Below are positions 23,401 through 37,061 of a stretch of 64,000 nucleotides of DNA, piece after piece. The notes under the pieces were generated by a model. That model ran no database searches. It worked only from the letters and a program-made list of their open reading frames with translations, and was not told where the DNA came from. The DNA is taken from the NCBI GenBank assembly GCA_036245525.1, contig BTPG01000008.1, positions 34,674,850 to 34,738,849 of the forward strand, in the 5' to 3' direction. Positions within the stretch are counted from its first letter, which is position 1; the number at the start of each line of letters is the position of its first letter. Source of the DNA: Semisulcospira habei. Its lineage: Eukaryota; Mollusca; Gastropoda; Semisulcospiridae. Both the position numbers and the translations under genes were made by a program.

Positions 23401-26400
23401 TCCCCAGAGCAGGCCAGTATGATGTGCACCTGAGCACACGAGGTCATAGCAGTGGCTGCGAGCATCGCCTTGGCCGCAACGGCACAGTGAAGGACCTTGG
23501 GACAGCCGTGAGGTGGCGGGCCGTGTCTACCTTCGCCTGCCTCTACCTCCGAGACCTATCCGGCAAGCGCGACTACCTGGTCCTATTGGGGGACATCTCG
23601 GCAGCACAGCACTCCCTCCAGGTGCCATGGGTAACGCCTAGCTAAAATTGCCTGCAGCGATGATCGTCGCATCGCCTGTCGTCCACTGACTTTCCTGACG
23701 TGTCCTACACGGAGAAGCCTGCTGACTCTTACGGGGAGTCAAACAGCTGGCAGTGCGCCCGCCCCCCCTGAGGCCGGCCTGCGGACACCTTTATCCCCTC
23801 GTCCGAGGACTGTTGGCAGACCTATTACCTTGCATTACACCAGAGGTCCCAGACGCCCCCGCGCTTCCGGCAACGCTCCTAGGACGGACCGTGATGCGCA
23901 ACGCTTCAGCGGCCGCAGCCCTCGACTCTTCTCGTCCTCGTCACGCTCGACCACGTCTCGTGCCTCGTATCCACGGCCACCTGCCCGTATGTCCCGGCAC
24001 GCCTCGCCGCGCCGGCCACGACGCCCGTCGCCTTCGCCCCCTAGACGCCTTAGTAGGAGTGCACCCGAGCGGAATCTGCGGCTGCGCCCCCGTCTTCGCA
24101 GTCTCTCCTCCCGGGACAGGCACACAGCATGCGCCGGCTCCCCCATTGCCCGGCGTGCCTCGCCCTGTCATCGCCCCGCCATCGGTGGAGGAGCCTCCAG
24201 GTGAGCCGACCCTTTCCTGCGCCCCACTCCAGTCAATGGGACGTTGCTAGCGAGACCCCCGGCCCCCTGCCGGACTTCTCGCCCCCTGATGATGAAGAGA
24301 CTCGGAACCTGCTCGCCAACGGCTATACCACGCTGAAAACACTAGTTCTCGTCTCATCACCAAAGTTAAGCAACATCGGGCTCGGTTAGTACTTGGATGG
24401 GTGACCACCTGGGGAACACCAAGTGCTGTTTGCGTTTAGAAGCCCGAGGACTCCGTCTTGGCCCTGCTCAGCGTAGACGACAGCTCTTCCCGCGCCCCGC
24501 TCACACTCGCCGGACTACCCTGCATCACCTAGGACTCCTTCGGCGCCACAGGCAGAGACTCTTCTTTCATTGGACGAAGCAACTCGTCAGATTGCGGCCA
24601 CCCTTCCCGCGGAGGCCGGACTGCTGTCGCCCCCGCTCAAGAGGAAAGCCTCCGCCTTTGTCGATGCTGGCCATCAGGTGAAGAGGTTCAAGTTGCCTCC
24701 CCAGCCCCCTGGCTTAGGGACCTCAGGGACGCCTTCTCTGCGCAGCTCCAACAGGCCGCTTCCCATGAGTTCGACTTCTTCCCTGACCGTAGGTGGCCAG
24801 CTGGACTCGACATCGTCTTCCGCCAGGACTGGTTCGCGAGCCATTTCCAGTTTTCTCCTGTCCCCTACCCTCAGTGGATCCACTGGTGGCCTGGACGAGT
24901 CAGCGTCCCTGGTCCATAACACCTTGGCTGGATCGGGTTTTCTGGAGCTCCTGACCCAAGCTTCATCCGTCACATCGAGGACGCCTGGCGCCCGTATTAC
25001 GCCCCTATTAGGAGACCCCCTCGCCCTCGCAGTGGCGGCCAACCGGGCAGTGTACCACTTCTCGGTCAACGCCATGGCTGCCGCCTCCGACTGTGACTGG
25101 GTGCGTCGGGATGCCATGCTACAAGCCTGCCGTGGACTGCCCCCCCCCCCCCCCCCTCCGTCGAGCTCCCTGTGGTGGCCCCCTTCTCTTCGGCGCTTCC
25201 TGGCAGATGGTGACGGACGCGACCTCGGACCGCTGGCCTAGCGGCTCGGCCCCCCCCCCCCCCCCCCCCTTCCGCCTTCAGCCAGCTACGCCGTGGATCG
25301 CACCCTGCAGATCGCCAGGCCCTCCTGATCACCTTCTTTTGCCTCCGCCACCAAGATGCTCTCCTCTGTGGACCGAGATCCTGATTGACCAGCTCTGGAC
25401 CGTCGACCTTCGCGGCGAGAGCCACTCCCTTCTGCAGACGGCCGCCACACAGGTGGTGTCGCGTTTCAACTCCCCAGCCTTCTTCAGCCGTCTCCGTGTG
25501 GTACCCAAGCCGGGCGGCAAGTGGCGACCCGTCGTCGATCTCTCGGCACTGACAGGTATATCTTGGCCCTGACCCGTTCGCTTGGAGACCCCCAGGGCCC
25601 CCTGTTCCGCTGTGCAACCTATGGAGTTTGCTGTCTGTCTGGACCTGTCTCACGTGTATCTCCAAGTCCCCTTGCTCTCCGCCTCCAGATGATATTGCCG
25701 CTTCGCCTTCGCCGGCGTGGTCTACCAATGTCCCTTCCGTTGATCTCATCCTCAGCCCATGGGCTTCACCCGCAGCATGGATGCCGTCGTTGCCAAGGCC
25801 AGACAGTTGTCCTCCAGCCCAACCTCGAACTGTTTAGAGGGCCTCCTTCTACGGAACCAGTCGGAGACCACGCTAGTGACAGACGGGGATGCGCTGATCC
25901 AGTTGTTGGCATGGCTTGGCTTCCTGATCAACGCGGGCAAGTCGGACCTCACGCCTTCCCACCGCTTCGTACACCTCGGGATGGAATTAGCGACCGACCT
26001 CAACTGGGTGAGACTGCCAGGGCCCCGGATCCAGAGCTGGCCGCCCTAGCCAGCCAGGTGGCCCAGGAGGATGCAGTTCCCACCTGAGTTGGCTTCAGCT
26101 TCTCGGCCTGATGGATACAGCGGTGGACCTACTATCACTCGGTTGTCTTTACTCCCGGTCGCTCCAGCTGCACCTCCTTCTCCATTGGCATCTGTCCTCC
26201 CGCGACATCACAGCCCCGATGCCAGTTGCTCTGATACTTCGTCCCCAACTGCGGCGCTGGACGGACCCTTCGTGGCTCACGTCGGGAGTTCCTCTCGCCT
26301 CACCTCACCTCCACCTAGGCTTTCACTCTGCGTGGACGCTAGTCTCACCTGGTGGGGTGCTCACCTGCTGCCGAGGTTCCTCACGTCGTCCGGGGACTGG

Positions 26401-29400
26401 CCCCCGGACCGGGTGGACAGGTACATCCACTGGTTGTAACTGAACGCGGTTTAGCAGGCGCTCATCGCGTGGGATTCGCGCCTCTGTCACCATGAGCTAC
26501 GCGTCCTTTCAGATTACGCCACAGTGCTTTCCTACATTCAGAAACAGGGCGGGATGCGCTCCTCCGACCTGTTTGTACTCCTCTACTGCCTAATGCGCTG
26601 GTGCAAAGACCGCGGCATCTCCCTTCGAGCACGACACATCCCAGGACTCCTGAACGTTCTAGCCGACTCCCTCTCACAGCGCGGCCAATTACTCCCCACG
26701 GAATGGACTCTACAACCGAACATCTTTCAGATGATCTGCGCTCACTGGGAGACGCCCATGATCGACCTCTTCGACACGAGGTGGAGTCACCAGCTTCCCC
26801 TCTTCGTCTCCCTGATTCCAGCCCCCCCTAGCCTGGGCAGTTGACACACTCTCCATTCCATGGGACGGTCTCATCGCCTACGCTTATCCCCCGACGGTTC
26901 TAGTCCCCAAGCCCTGCTCAAGCTCAGGGGATGCAATGCGGTGATGTTACTGGTGGCACCGTTCTCCTGTAACAGATCTTGGACCACCGACCTGCTCAGC
27001 CTCACCACGGGCCCCCCCTTCTGCTGCCCACACCGACCACGATGCTCAGTGATCTCCCCCAGCCGCTGTGCCACCCGTGCCCAGAGCGGCTTCTTCACGC
27101 CTAGAGATTGTGCGGCAAACCCTCGCCACAAGAGGCTTCTCAAGTGCAGCAGAGAACGCAATCGCTACAGCCTGTGGACCCTTGACCAGAAACGTCTACG
27201 AGGGACAGTGGCGAGTACTACGGTCCTGGTGTGCTGTCCAGCAACTCTCCCCCACCGAACTGACTACCTCCCCAGCTCGCTGAGTTCTTCCTCAGGCTCT
27301 TGGGCGACCAGGGATTAGCCCCCATCACGATCAGAGGATACCTGTCCTTGACTGCGGACACTTACTGACACCTCGGTCGCTCGGACCCCGGCGAATGCGA
27401 AGACCTCGCCGACCTGATGACACACTTAGCCTCCAGCGCCCGGTCCGACGTTGCTGATCCCACGCTGGGACCTACCCTAGGTACTGACGAGGCTGTATTC
27501 GAACCGCTCCCCTGGGCTTTGTTTGCGGATGTGACTCGGAAGACCTGCTTCCTGTTGGCCCTAGCCATGACGGCTCGAGTGAGTGAGCTACACGCGCTCT
27601 CAGCGCGCCCTGCCTGCCTACATTTCAGGACAGATGGCTCCATGCGGTGACTCACTGACCCTTCCTTCCTCGCCAAGACTAGGTCTCCCTTGACTGCGCC
27701 CCAAGGTGATCACCATTCGGCCGCGGAAGAAAGTACTCTTCCCCGGGAGACCAGGCTACAAGATCCAGTGCGCGCCCTGCGAGTCTACCTACGCAGTTCC
27801 AAGCCCGTCCCGAGGGGATGGTTATGCCTCTTCTGCCTTGTGCCCCAGGCAGAACTGACTTAACAGCCCAGACGATATCTTCCTGGCTACACTGGGTCAT
27901 ACAGTCCACCTACAAGGACCTCTCCCCAGAGGGAGCGAAGCGGCTAAAGATCCGTGCACACGAGGTTAGTGCCATGGCCACGAGCATCGCCTTTGACCAC
28001 AACTGTGCCGGCCGAGACATTGTGGCACCAGTGGGCTTACGGGCAGAATCAACCTTCGCCCTCATCTACCTCCGGGATCTGGCAGGCCAGCGAGACAACC
28101 TCGCACTGGTGGAGGACATCGCCGCGGCGCAACACTCCCTCCCGGCGCTGGGGGCACCATAGGTATACTAAGCTAAAATCGGCGGGAGTTTGCGATCAGG
28201 AGCACGGGTCTAAGTCCCTTCGGGGTGTTCTGGCAAAGTTTTAAGTTGCACCCTCCTCCTTTTCGCAATTCTTCCATAAAGTAATGTCATCGGTAATGTT
28301 TTTGAGGAAACAAATGAATTTTTCTCTAAAATGTATTTTTTTGAAAAATACTTACCGATGACATTACTCGGAGGACCCTCCCACCTGCCCCGCTTGCCGC
28401 GGGTAAGCTAAGTATTCCAACTGGTGTGACACCGCGTGGCACGTGACCGGATGGGCAGGGACGGGAGGCTACTTTCGGCCCTAGGGTTCCCTGAGTGCCT
28501 CCCTGGTTGTGTGGGAACACAACAGGTTCTTAGGCTAAAATTGCGTAAGCTAGTAGACACTTCCATAAAGTAATGTCATCGGAAAGTATTTTTCGAAAAA
28601 ATGCATTTTAGAGAAAAATTCATTTTTCAGATTTTTGAAAAGTACCTTCCTCTGCGTGAGAAACATAATGTGAAACCAGAGGACGAGGGGGGCAGAGATG
28701 AAGCAGCAGAACGCCAAGCCACTTCCATTATCAAACTCTTCTCGTATGTATTTGCCTCTTTTTATATCTATTGGTTAGTTCATTTAGCCATGACGCACTA
28801 TAGCAGGAGATGGCTCGACCAAGTGAATTCATGGGTAGTGCCAGATTAGCTTGCCGCCATCAGGCACTATCTAGCACTATCCTTGAACTATCATGTTTGA
28901 GCCATCTCCTGCAACTGGTACATGGCATTAGATGATGCCTCCAGAATTTGCGGGGAAATGCGGTCGTGGGGTTAAATGATTTAAAGTGCTCATGTCATTA
29001 ATTGATAATTTATGTAAAGGAAAGCTGTTGTGCTGCTTTCAGATCATCTTTTGTACAGTTTGCATCCTCTTCTTATTTACTTTGTCCTCTCTTATGTGAA
29101 AATCCTCGGTTCAAATGCAGAATTTGTTGTGTATGATAGACCAGTTTTCTTTGTAGAAAGCTTTGTTGCATTATTCGCCCTTTGGCTCCCACTATGGAAT
29201 GATTTCCATTCCAGAGAATCAAAGTCATTTAGTTATTTTTAGTGCATTTGTCTGCCTTTAAAGAAATTCCCAAAGATAAAAGAAACATGCTTAGAAAAGA
29301 CAAGAACAAAACAATTTATTTTAATAAATTGCGTTGTACTTTTCCTTTCTGTGCATGTTTCTTTGTTTCTTGAAATATCTTTGAAGTCGGACAAAGGCAT

Positions 29401-32400
29401 TTCCAGAGATAGAAAAGACCCTCTTGCTTATTTTTTTGGAATTTGTTTACATTTTACATGCATGACAGCCATGTATTTGGTCTGGATTATCTCTATTTCT
29501 GCCTGCAGCATTGATCAATTTGTCAATTTGTTGTTGTTTTTTTCTTTAGGTGTCGTGAGGAGGACGGAACACTGAAGATTCAAGAGGTGAAGGCTGGTCC
29601 ATTGTCCAAAAAGGATCTAGTTTCTGACGTAAGGGACCAGCATGTTTTTATCTCCATTATGATTTTTTTATGGTCCAACAAGATGATATTGTGTGCTGGT
29701 TCATGATTTTGGACTTTACGGCTCCAGGCCGTAAAGTCAGTCACAGAGTAACACAAAATCAGTTTCACCATCTTGACTTGCATTTTTGTTACGAGTGCCA
29801 ATGTGTCTTAATTTGAGAATGCAGTTGTGAGCGTTGTGTTAGGAGTGGAATGTTACCACATATCTGCATTTCTCAAAAATCAGAATTATTCTGAGATCTG
29901 AATTGAATGAAAAACTAAATACCACCAGGGTTCCATTTAAATGAAAGGAACGTTGAATAATGTTGATAAACCTGCAGGGTTTTATCAACATAATTATTTC
30001 AACTTTCCTTTCATGTTCTAAGATCCATTATTGTCTAAGGAAAGATCATTACATTTCACCCAAGGAGAAAAAAAGTTGAATGACTGTTCTTAGTGTATTC
30101 TCAAATGGTTTGCTTTGTTTTCCAGTGCATGTAGGTATCAAATGGTTACAGTGTTGTCAGGCAGTTGCCTCGAGGTTTTATTGCAAAGACCGTGGCCAAA
30201 TTCCAAAGATTTTTCTCAGCAACTCTGATGCCCGATTTCTGTGTTTGTTCACAGGACTCCTTCATCATAGACAATGGGCTTGCTGGAGCCTGGGTGTGGA
30301 TTGGCAAAAAGGCGTCAGTTAAGGAGAAGAAGGAGGCTATGAGAAACGCCGTGGGTTTCCTGAAGAAGAAAGAGTACCCATCCGACACCAAAGTCACGCG
30401 CGTGGTGGAGGGGTCAGAGCCGACAGATTTCATGTGTCTCTTTAGGGACTGGCCACAACCTGTTCCCACTGGCAAAGTCTACTCCCGCAGCAGGATAGGT
30501 AAGGATACTGCGCACACTGGTTAACTCATTCTACCCCAAGACCGAAATCCCCAAATTTTGCCGTTGTCCTCTGAAGACTATCTTGCTGTGGTGGCTCTGG
30601 GGTAGAATGAGTTAATTAAGCAAACCTAACATTTACACAGGTTACCGCCATCGATCCACTATGCTGACGCATGGCGGATCGAGTGAGGTAAATCGCATGA
30701 AGCACAGCTATTGGTCTAAGGGAAGCAACCACTATAATATGTTTCACCAACCATTTCTAAAATATCTGAAAGTGAATGCCCTTGTCGGACGGTGTTGGAA
30801 CAAGGCCAAAGTAGCCGACAACGTGCCTTGGATCGTCTCCGACGATGAGCTTGTTTGATCCTCATGAACGCGGTTTCAACAGTGATTTTTAGCTCATAAA
30901 ATTGTGATGCAAGAAGGGACAGATCTCTTGTGTGATTTCTTTGCTTGTGGAATACATTTTTCTGCCATGTTGGTGAGTAAATCTGGGTTTTTCGTTGCAT
31001 ATGCTTACACTGTTGCTACCAAAACCACCCACAAACTGGATCTAACTGTTTGTCTGTCCAGCGCTGAGTGATTCCCCTTGGTTTGTGTACCAAAACCATG
31101 TTTCTCATTTTTTTTGCTCCGCCATGTTTGTTCTGTTGCATAATAATTAAATTGGTTCGACTTCCCACTAGACTGATGCACAAACACGCGCAGTTTTGAA
31201 AAGTACTTTTAATGCTCTTTCCATTGATACCCAATTAATCTATGGTTGTTAGTTTGGGAGGCTGTGAAAATTAATTTAATCTACCCCAAAAATGTACGTC
31301 ACCAGGGAACACACATCCTTTTTCCTACTACGTCTGCAGGGAACTTACTTGCTGAAAATTTTACAATGGGATAGAGTTAAAAAAACGTTAAATGTTTAGG
31401 GCTTAAAATCTTTTGTCTACCATGAAGGTGATTTTAGAGATGGGTACCGAAAAGAGGCCTTTACAAATTTTGACCCCAGCTGGGTTTGAACCCACGACCT
31501 TTTGGACAAGAGTCGAACGCTCTACCACCGAGCCACCCAGCTCCCCCCTAAAATAGTTCAAAGGTAGTGCCAGAATAGCTTGGTGCCTCTAGGCGCCAAG
31601 CTATTCTGGCACCACCCTTGAACTAAAGCCATTGGTCTATATCCTTATCTGTAAGTACTATAATATAGCAGTGCATAAATTTGAAGCTTTTTGCCTCAGT
31701 ATGATATGGGTTAATAGATACATGTACATTACCTCGTAATTGTTTTCCTATTTATTGCTGTTGACTTACATTTCCTCTCCCTCTCTGTCTCTCCAGCAAA
31801 GACAGTGCAGACCAAATTTGATGCCAACACCCTCCACAATAACAGAGCCCTAGCAGCAGAAACACAGATGGTGGATGATGGAACAGGAACTGTGGAAGTA
31901 AGCAGATAAATATATAGAATCTTACATCGGTGTTTAGGTGATACTGAGAATTTTACTCGAGTGGTTTTAAAGTATCACTATGCGTAAATTTGAAGACACA
32001 TTTTAGCACCATTTGTATTTGTTATGCATGGTCGACACACCTAATGAACTTTTAGAGCAGTTGAGACACGCAGCAAAAGCATACGCATAATCGCACTTAT
32101 TTATTCTGCGCCATCGTCAGGGTTCTAATCTATTTTTAGCTATTACTCTTACTCTCACTGATAGCGTTGTATTTATAAAACGGAGTGGAGTCATTGTCAG
32201 ATTACTTGATATAAAGATGATGTGTGCTGAACTGGATTCTCCTGTGACTAAATGAACCATAACTAGACCTGTGGCCACACAGGGCAATTAGGTTATGCTC
32301 CCTTTTCACACACTGTTATGTGTTAGCCTCTTGCAGCATAAAACTATGAACGAAGAACTTTTCTGCCTAAACAAAAAATCCACGCGGAGCACATCACAGG

Positions 32401-35400
32401 AGAAACATTTTCAGCAATTCTTAAAAAAATGAAGACTTGGCGTTTTTCACAACACTCAAATGCACTAAGTACCCCATGACAAAACTGTCGTCTGCAAGCC
32501 TGCATACAACCGTGCACATGCCCCAATTAGGCTCCCATGAACACACTGGGTCGACTAAAATTACCCAGATTTGCTCTTTTTCACACCATCTGTCATGCCT
32601 TTTGTTGCTCAAAACGCCAAAAATAGCACACAATTGAAGTTTTACACCCTAAAAAAATGGCAAAAAGGGAGGAAATTTTTTTAACTATTTCTGGCGGAAA
32701 AGTTACTACATGCACCGGAAGCAATTGCCCTGTGTGGCCTGTAATGCGACCAAAAAGTTGTCAGCTGCAATCAAAACTTTATCACTGATAACAGTACCCT
32801 ATAAGAAGATACACTGCCAAGTTTCAAACATGAATGGCTGATGGTTTTAAAGCTGCACCAAAATTACTACCTGCACCCCTTGGTGCCCGGAGTACCATTC
32901 GCTCCTGCGGCTGACTATCAACACCACACATGTAAAGATCCAAAAAGAAACACTTATGTTCAAGCTAGCAACCCTATATTTTGCAGACAAGCAGACACAC
33001 ATGTTACGCATTCAAAACAACCAGCCACTACAATTTTCAACAGTTGGTTAGTTTTGGGCAATTTATTTGCTATACTACCCCCCCAAGCAGGAACCATTTT
33101 GACAGTTTTTTCAACTTTGAACCCAACTGGACAACATAGAAAAGCCCTTGCACTGTTTACAAAAAATTCAGCAAAGTGCCTAGCCACAACTAGTCTGCAT
33201 GAGGTGTCATTTCTTTTATTCCCTCCTTCCAGCTTTAAACAAGCCTTAAGATACTGAAGGCAACTGAAGCCATGTTCCGCACTTTTTTCTGAAAATGAAC
33301 CACCAGCCAACATGCTTTTTCTTGCAAACAGCTACAAATCCTTGTACCAGCCAACTCAAGGGACCAAGGTGCTTCTCTGACTTTGACTACCTTGCATGGC
33401 AAAGCAGCAGAATGCGTTAAATAGTGTAAAATGCTTGAAAAAGTAGCAAAAATTGGACGTGAACACGTGCGCGCATTGGGGGGGGGGGGGGGGGGGGACG
33501 GAGGGGGGGGGGGGGGTACGGAGGGGGGGGGGGAAGGGTGGTGGTAGGTGGGAGGGGGGTTAATGCTTTGGGTTAGTATTATTAGGGTAAGCATAGTAGA
33601 GATTAGGGGTTAACATAGTGTTAGGATCTGGGTTAGCATAGTAAGGTTCGGCTTACCATGACTGAGGGTTGGGGGTGAGGGATATTTGGGGGGGGGGGGG
33701 GAGGGGGCAAGAAGGTGGTGTTGGGGGTGGGGGGGTGGAAATGTGTGGAATGGATTTTTAGGCATAATAGATATGCTCAGGATACAGCAGGATGATTTGT
33801 GTTTGAAAAAGGTGAAGAGATTTCTTACACACTAACTTCTCGATAGTATTATGACAACCGTGCCTTTTCACCGCAAAACACCATCTAAACCGACTTCAGA
33901 AACCAGTCAAAACAACATGTTTTGGTGTCACCGCACTGAGGTTTGCAGTTTACAGCATGTTTTCACTAAGATGACTCTCGCAAAGCCCCAAATACACTGT
34001 GCAGGATAAACGGGTATGTTTGAATGCAGTCAAAACAAAAGCAAAAAATCGTCCACCCGACAAAAATCAAATTTAACTAAATTTCATCTAGATCACACCG
34101 TAATGACTGTTACCGTGTCAGAAGGGTTTTTGGGTGACTACTATGACAGAAAATGTGACCTGGGATTGTTCCTGGGTGTTTTTTAGCTCTTTCTTACCCC
34201 TTCACACAAATATGCACCATTTTGCCACTATAATCCTTATACAGCTAAATAAAGCTATCTGTATGGCATCAAAAGTGCCAACATGGCCTAAACACACCTG
34301 ATATCAGCATAAAAAGCAAAAAATGTCGATTTTTTGGCACAATCTCCTTCCAAATGCCATTTGTAGAAAAATTCACTCTGCCTTTACAGGCCACACAGGG
34401 CAATTAGGTTATGCTCCCTTTTCACACACTGTTATGTGTTAGCCTCTTGCAGCATAAAACTATGAACGAAGAACTTTTCTGCCTAAACAAAAAATCCACG
34501 CGGAGCACATCACAGGAGAAACATTTTCAGCAATTCTTAAAAAAATTAAGAGTTAGCGTTTTTCACAACACTCAAATGCACTAAGTACCCAATGACAAAA
34601 CTGTCTGCAAGCCTGCATACAACCGTGCACATGCCCCAATTAGGCTCCCGTGAACACACTGGGTCGACTAAAATTACCCAGAGTTTGCTCTTTTTCACAC
34701 CACCTGTCATGCCTTTTGTTGCTCAAAACGCCAAAAATAGCACACAATTGAAGTTTTACACCCTAAAAAAATGGCAAAAAGGGAGGAAACTTTTTGAACT
34801 ATAAAATACACCCTAAAAAAATGGCAAAAAGGGAGGAAACTTTTTGAACTATTTCTGGCGGAAAAGTTACTACATGCACCGGAAGCAATTGCCCTGTGTG
34901 GCCTGTGTGTAGCTTTTTGTAACCATCAGTTACAGAAGTGTATCTATGAACAATTACGGCGGTAGTGGGCCTTTAAAACCTTATCCTATGAGCGAAAGCG
35001 AGTAGGATAAGGTTTTAAGACCATGAGAGTGAGATGTCAGTACTAAACACCAATGAAAGATTCTGTTTTTTACTCTCCTTTTTCTTGGCATAAATCCGAT
35101 GTCAGCTGGTCTTCGGCACACACCTAGTCACAACACAGCCGCCATTGTGTCTTGGCAAAGGTCTTGACATAATTTACTTTGTAATGTGACCTCAATATTT
35201 TGGATGTCAGATAAATGTTCTCGCAGTACATGACGCCAGAGTACCGGTCGTCACTGTGAAATGATGTCATTGCGCGTGAGCTGAAAGTAGGTCAAGTTTC
35301 AATATCGCGTGTGCCCATAAATTTTTGTTGACCAGACTTTCTACAGGACAATGTTGTGCACACTTAGCCGTTCACGCAACATGGCTGTATCACGTGTGTG

Positions 35401-37012
35401 TGATACAGCTGCGTGAACGGCTAAGTGTGCACAACATTGTCCTGTAGAAACTCTGGTCAACAAAAATGTATAGGCACACGCGATATTGAAACTTGCCTAT
35501 AGAAGCCAAGCTGTATCACACATGTGTGACACAGCTTTTCTGCTTATCTCATTCTACCCCAACACCGAAATCCCCAAATTTTGCCGTTGTCCTCTGAAGA
35601 CTGCACTCTAGTGCAGGACACAGATTGACCATGATAGTTCAAGGGTGATGCCAGAATAGCTTGGCGCCCATAGGCGCCAAGCTATTCTGGCATCACCCTT
35701 GAACTATCATGGTCGATCCTTATCTTGCTGTGGTGTGTCTGGGGTAGAATGAGTTAAGGGCAGCAAAGTAGGAAGTAGGAGGTGGGTAAGAAACCCTGTT
35801 CTAGCTTCAGAGGAATTTATACCTTTTTTCAGAGAATGGAAGTTGTACTGCTAGAAGCTTGGCATGGCTGAAGATAATCCCCACAGTGTAGTGTTCTGAC
35901 TAAAGTCATCAGATGACAGCTGCCATTGCCTTGGACTAGAGTTAGGACTGTTCATTAGCGGTAGAGGAGTTAAGCCAAAAAGCCATGTCGCAGTACAACA
36001 GGATGTGGATTGACCATGATATTTCAATGATGATGTCTGAATAGCTTGGCGCCTGTAGACGCCAAGCTATTCCAACACCACCCTTGAACTTTCATGGTTG
36101 ATCTGTCTTCATAACTGTGACGTAGACCACAGAGGATCTCTTTAGAATGTTATCATTTTGCCCGCAGGGTGTAAAGTTAGGAGGGATGTTTGGAATGTGT
36201 ATTTTGCCTTTTTCGGTATCACTTTCTGCCAGTGTGTCTGTCAAAAAAAAGAAAAACAGAAGATAGTGGTGGAAAACCCTTTAAAATAGAAACAAGGAAT
36301 GACGTTTCGGATGACATGAAAACAAACATAGAAAAGAAAAGAACATGAGACAAAGAAAAGACGTCATCCTGTATAGTGAGAATTTAGAATGACGTTAAAA
36401 AAAATAAATAAATACACAGTGCTTTTCGTTGGATGTACTGTGTTTATGTATGCTGAAAGTCTGCTGAGTATCGCATAAGAGTGCGCTAATGAGGATTGTA
36501 TGCTTGTTTTTCGTCGGATCTGCTTGCTGCTGATTTGGTATCATATTGAATAGTGTCTGTCGTTTGAACTTTGTTTACGTCGCCACTTTGCCACCCTCGC
36601 AGCGTGGCCGGTTCGCCGGGCTGTTTCCGCTGTCCTGTTTTACATGCTACGCGCTAGTGTTCTAAGTGTTTACTGTGTGACTGGGTCTGTTTGCTACCCG
36701 CATCTGTTAGTGCTGATTGTTGTTCGTGTTCCTACCGTCCTATAGGTTTTCACGTGTGCCGCCCCAAATTTGTTATTTCCCGTCGACATCTCGACCTCCC
36801 CACTTGTGATCTCGCCGCTGACCGACCGGGATTGTCCGTTTGTAATTTGTTATTTCCTGTTGACATCTCGCCCTCCCCACTTATGATCTCGCCGCTGACC
36901 GACAGGGATTGTCCGTTTGTGATTTGTTTTCCCCTGTACCCTTCAGTGTTGGTTTTTGCGTATTATCAGCGTCGCTCACCTACCACACACACACACGCAC
37001 ACACCGGCACAC

Positions 37013-37061
<49 letters not shown>

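Larger units (their letters stand above)
16311..28626 (+). mobile_element. Chimeric DIRS-like retrotransposon block filling the intron
   Basis: Left terminus TTATTTTCTCAAAATCATTA at 16311; right terminus ...AGAGAAAAATTCATTT at about 28625. Two elements are fused. Element A1 (16311 to about 23650) has the left inverted end, gag-like, RT-like, RNase H-like and tyrosine recombinase-like segments. Element A2 (about 23650-28626) has another complete set plus an internal complementary region and right end. The A2 ends use ACTTTATGGAAG where A1 uses ACTACTAGGAAG, so they belong to different subfamilies. All frames are broken. Tyrosine recombinase plus RT/RNase H without integrase or aspartic protease defines the DIRS order. 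Confidence 0.85.

Noticed and set aside
23835..24204. Arg/Ser-rich frame as an SR splicing factor
   Set aside because: No RRM domain, and its position immediately upstream of gag-like sequence in A2 makes it part of the transposon.
24315..24437. Functional 5S rRNA gene
   Set aside because: Single copy inside a dead transposon, with several substitutions and no clear T-run terminator right after the end; a retroposed pseudogene is more likely.
28601..28849. 82-codon open frame over 28601-28849 as a separate gene
   Set aside because: Its middle is the gelsolin exon 28631-28743; the rest is DIRS end and intron read-through.
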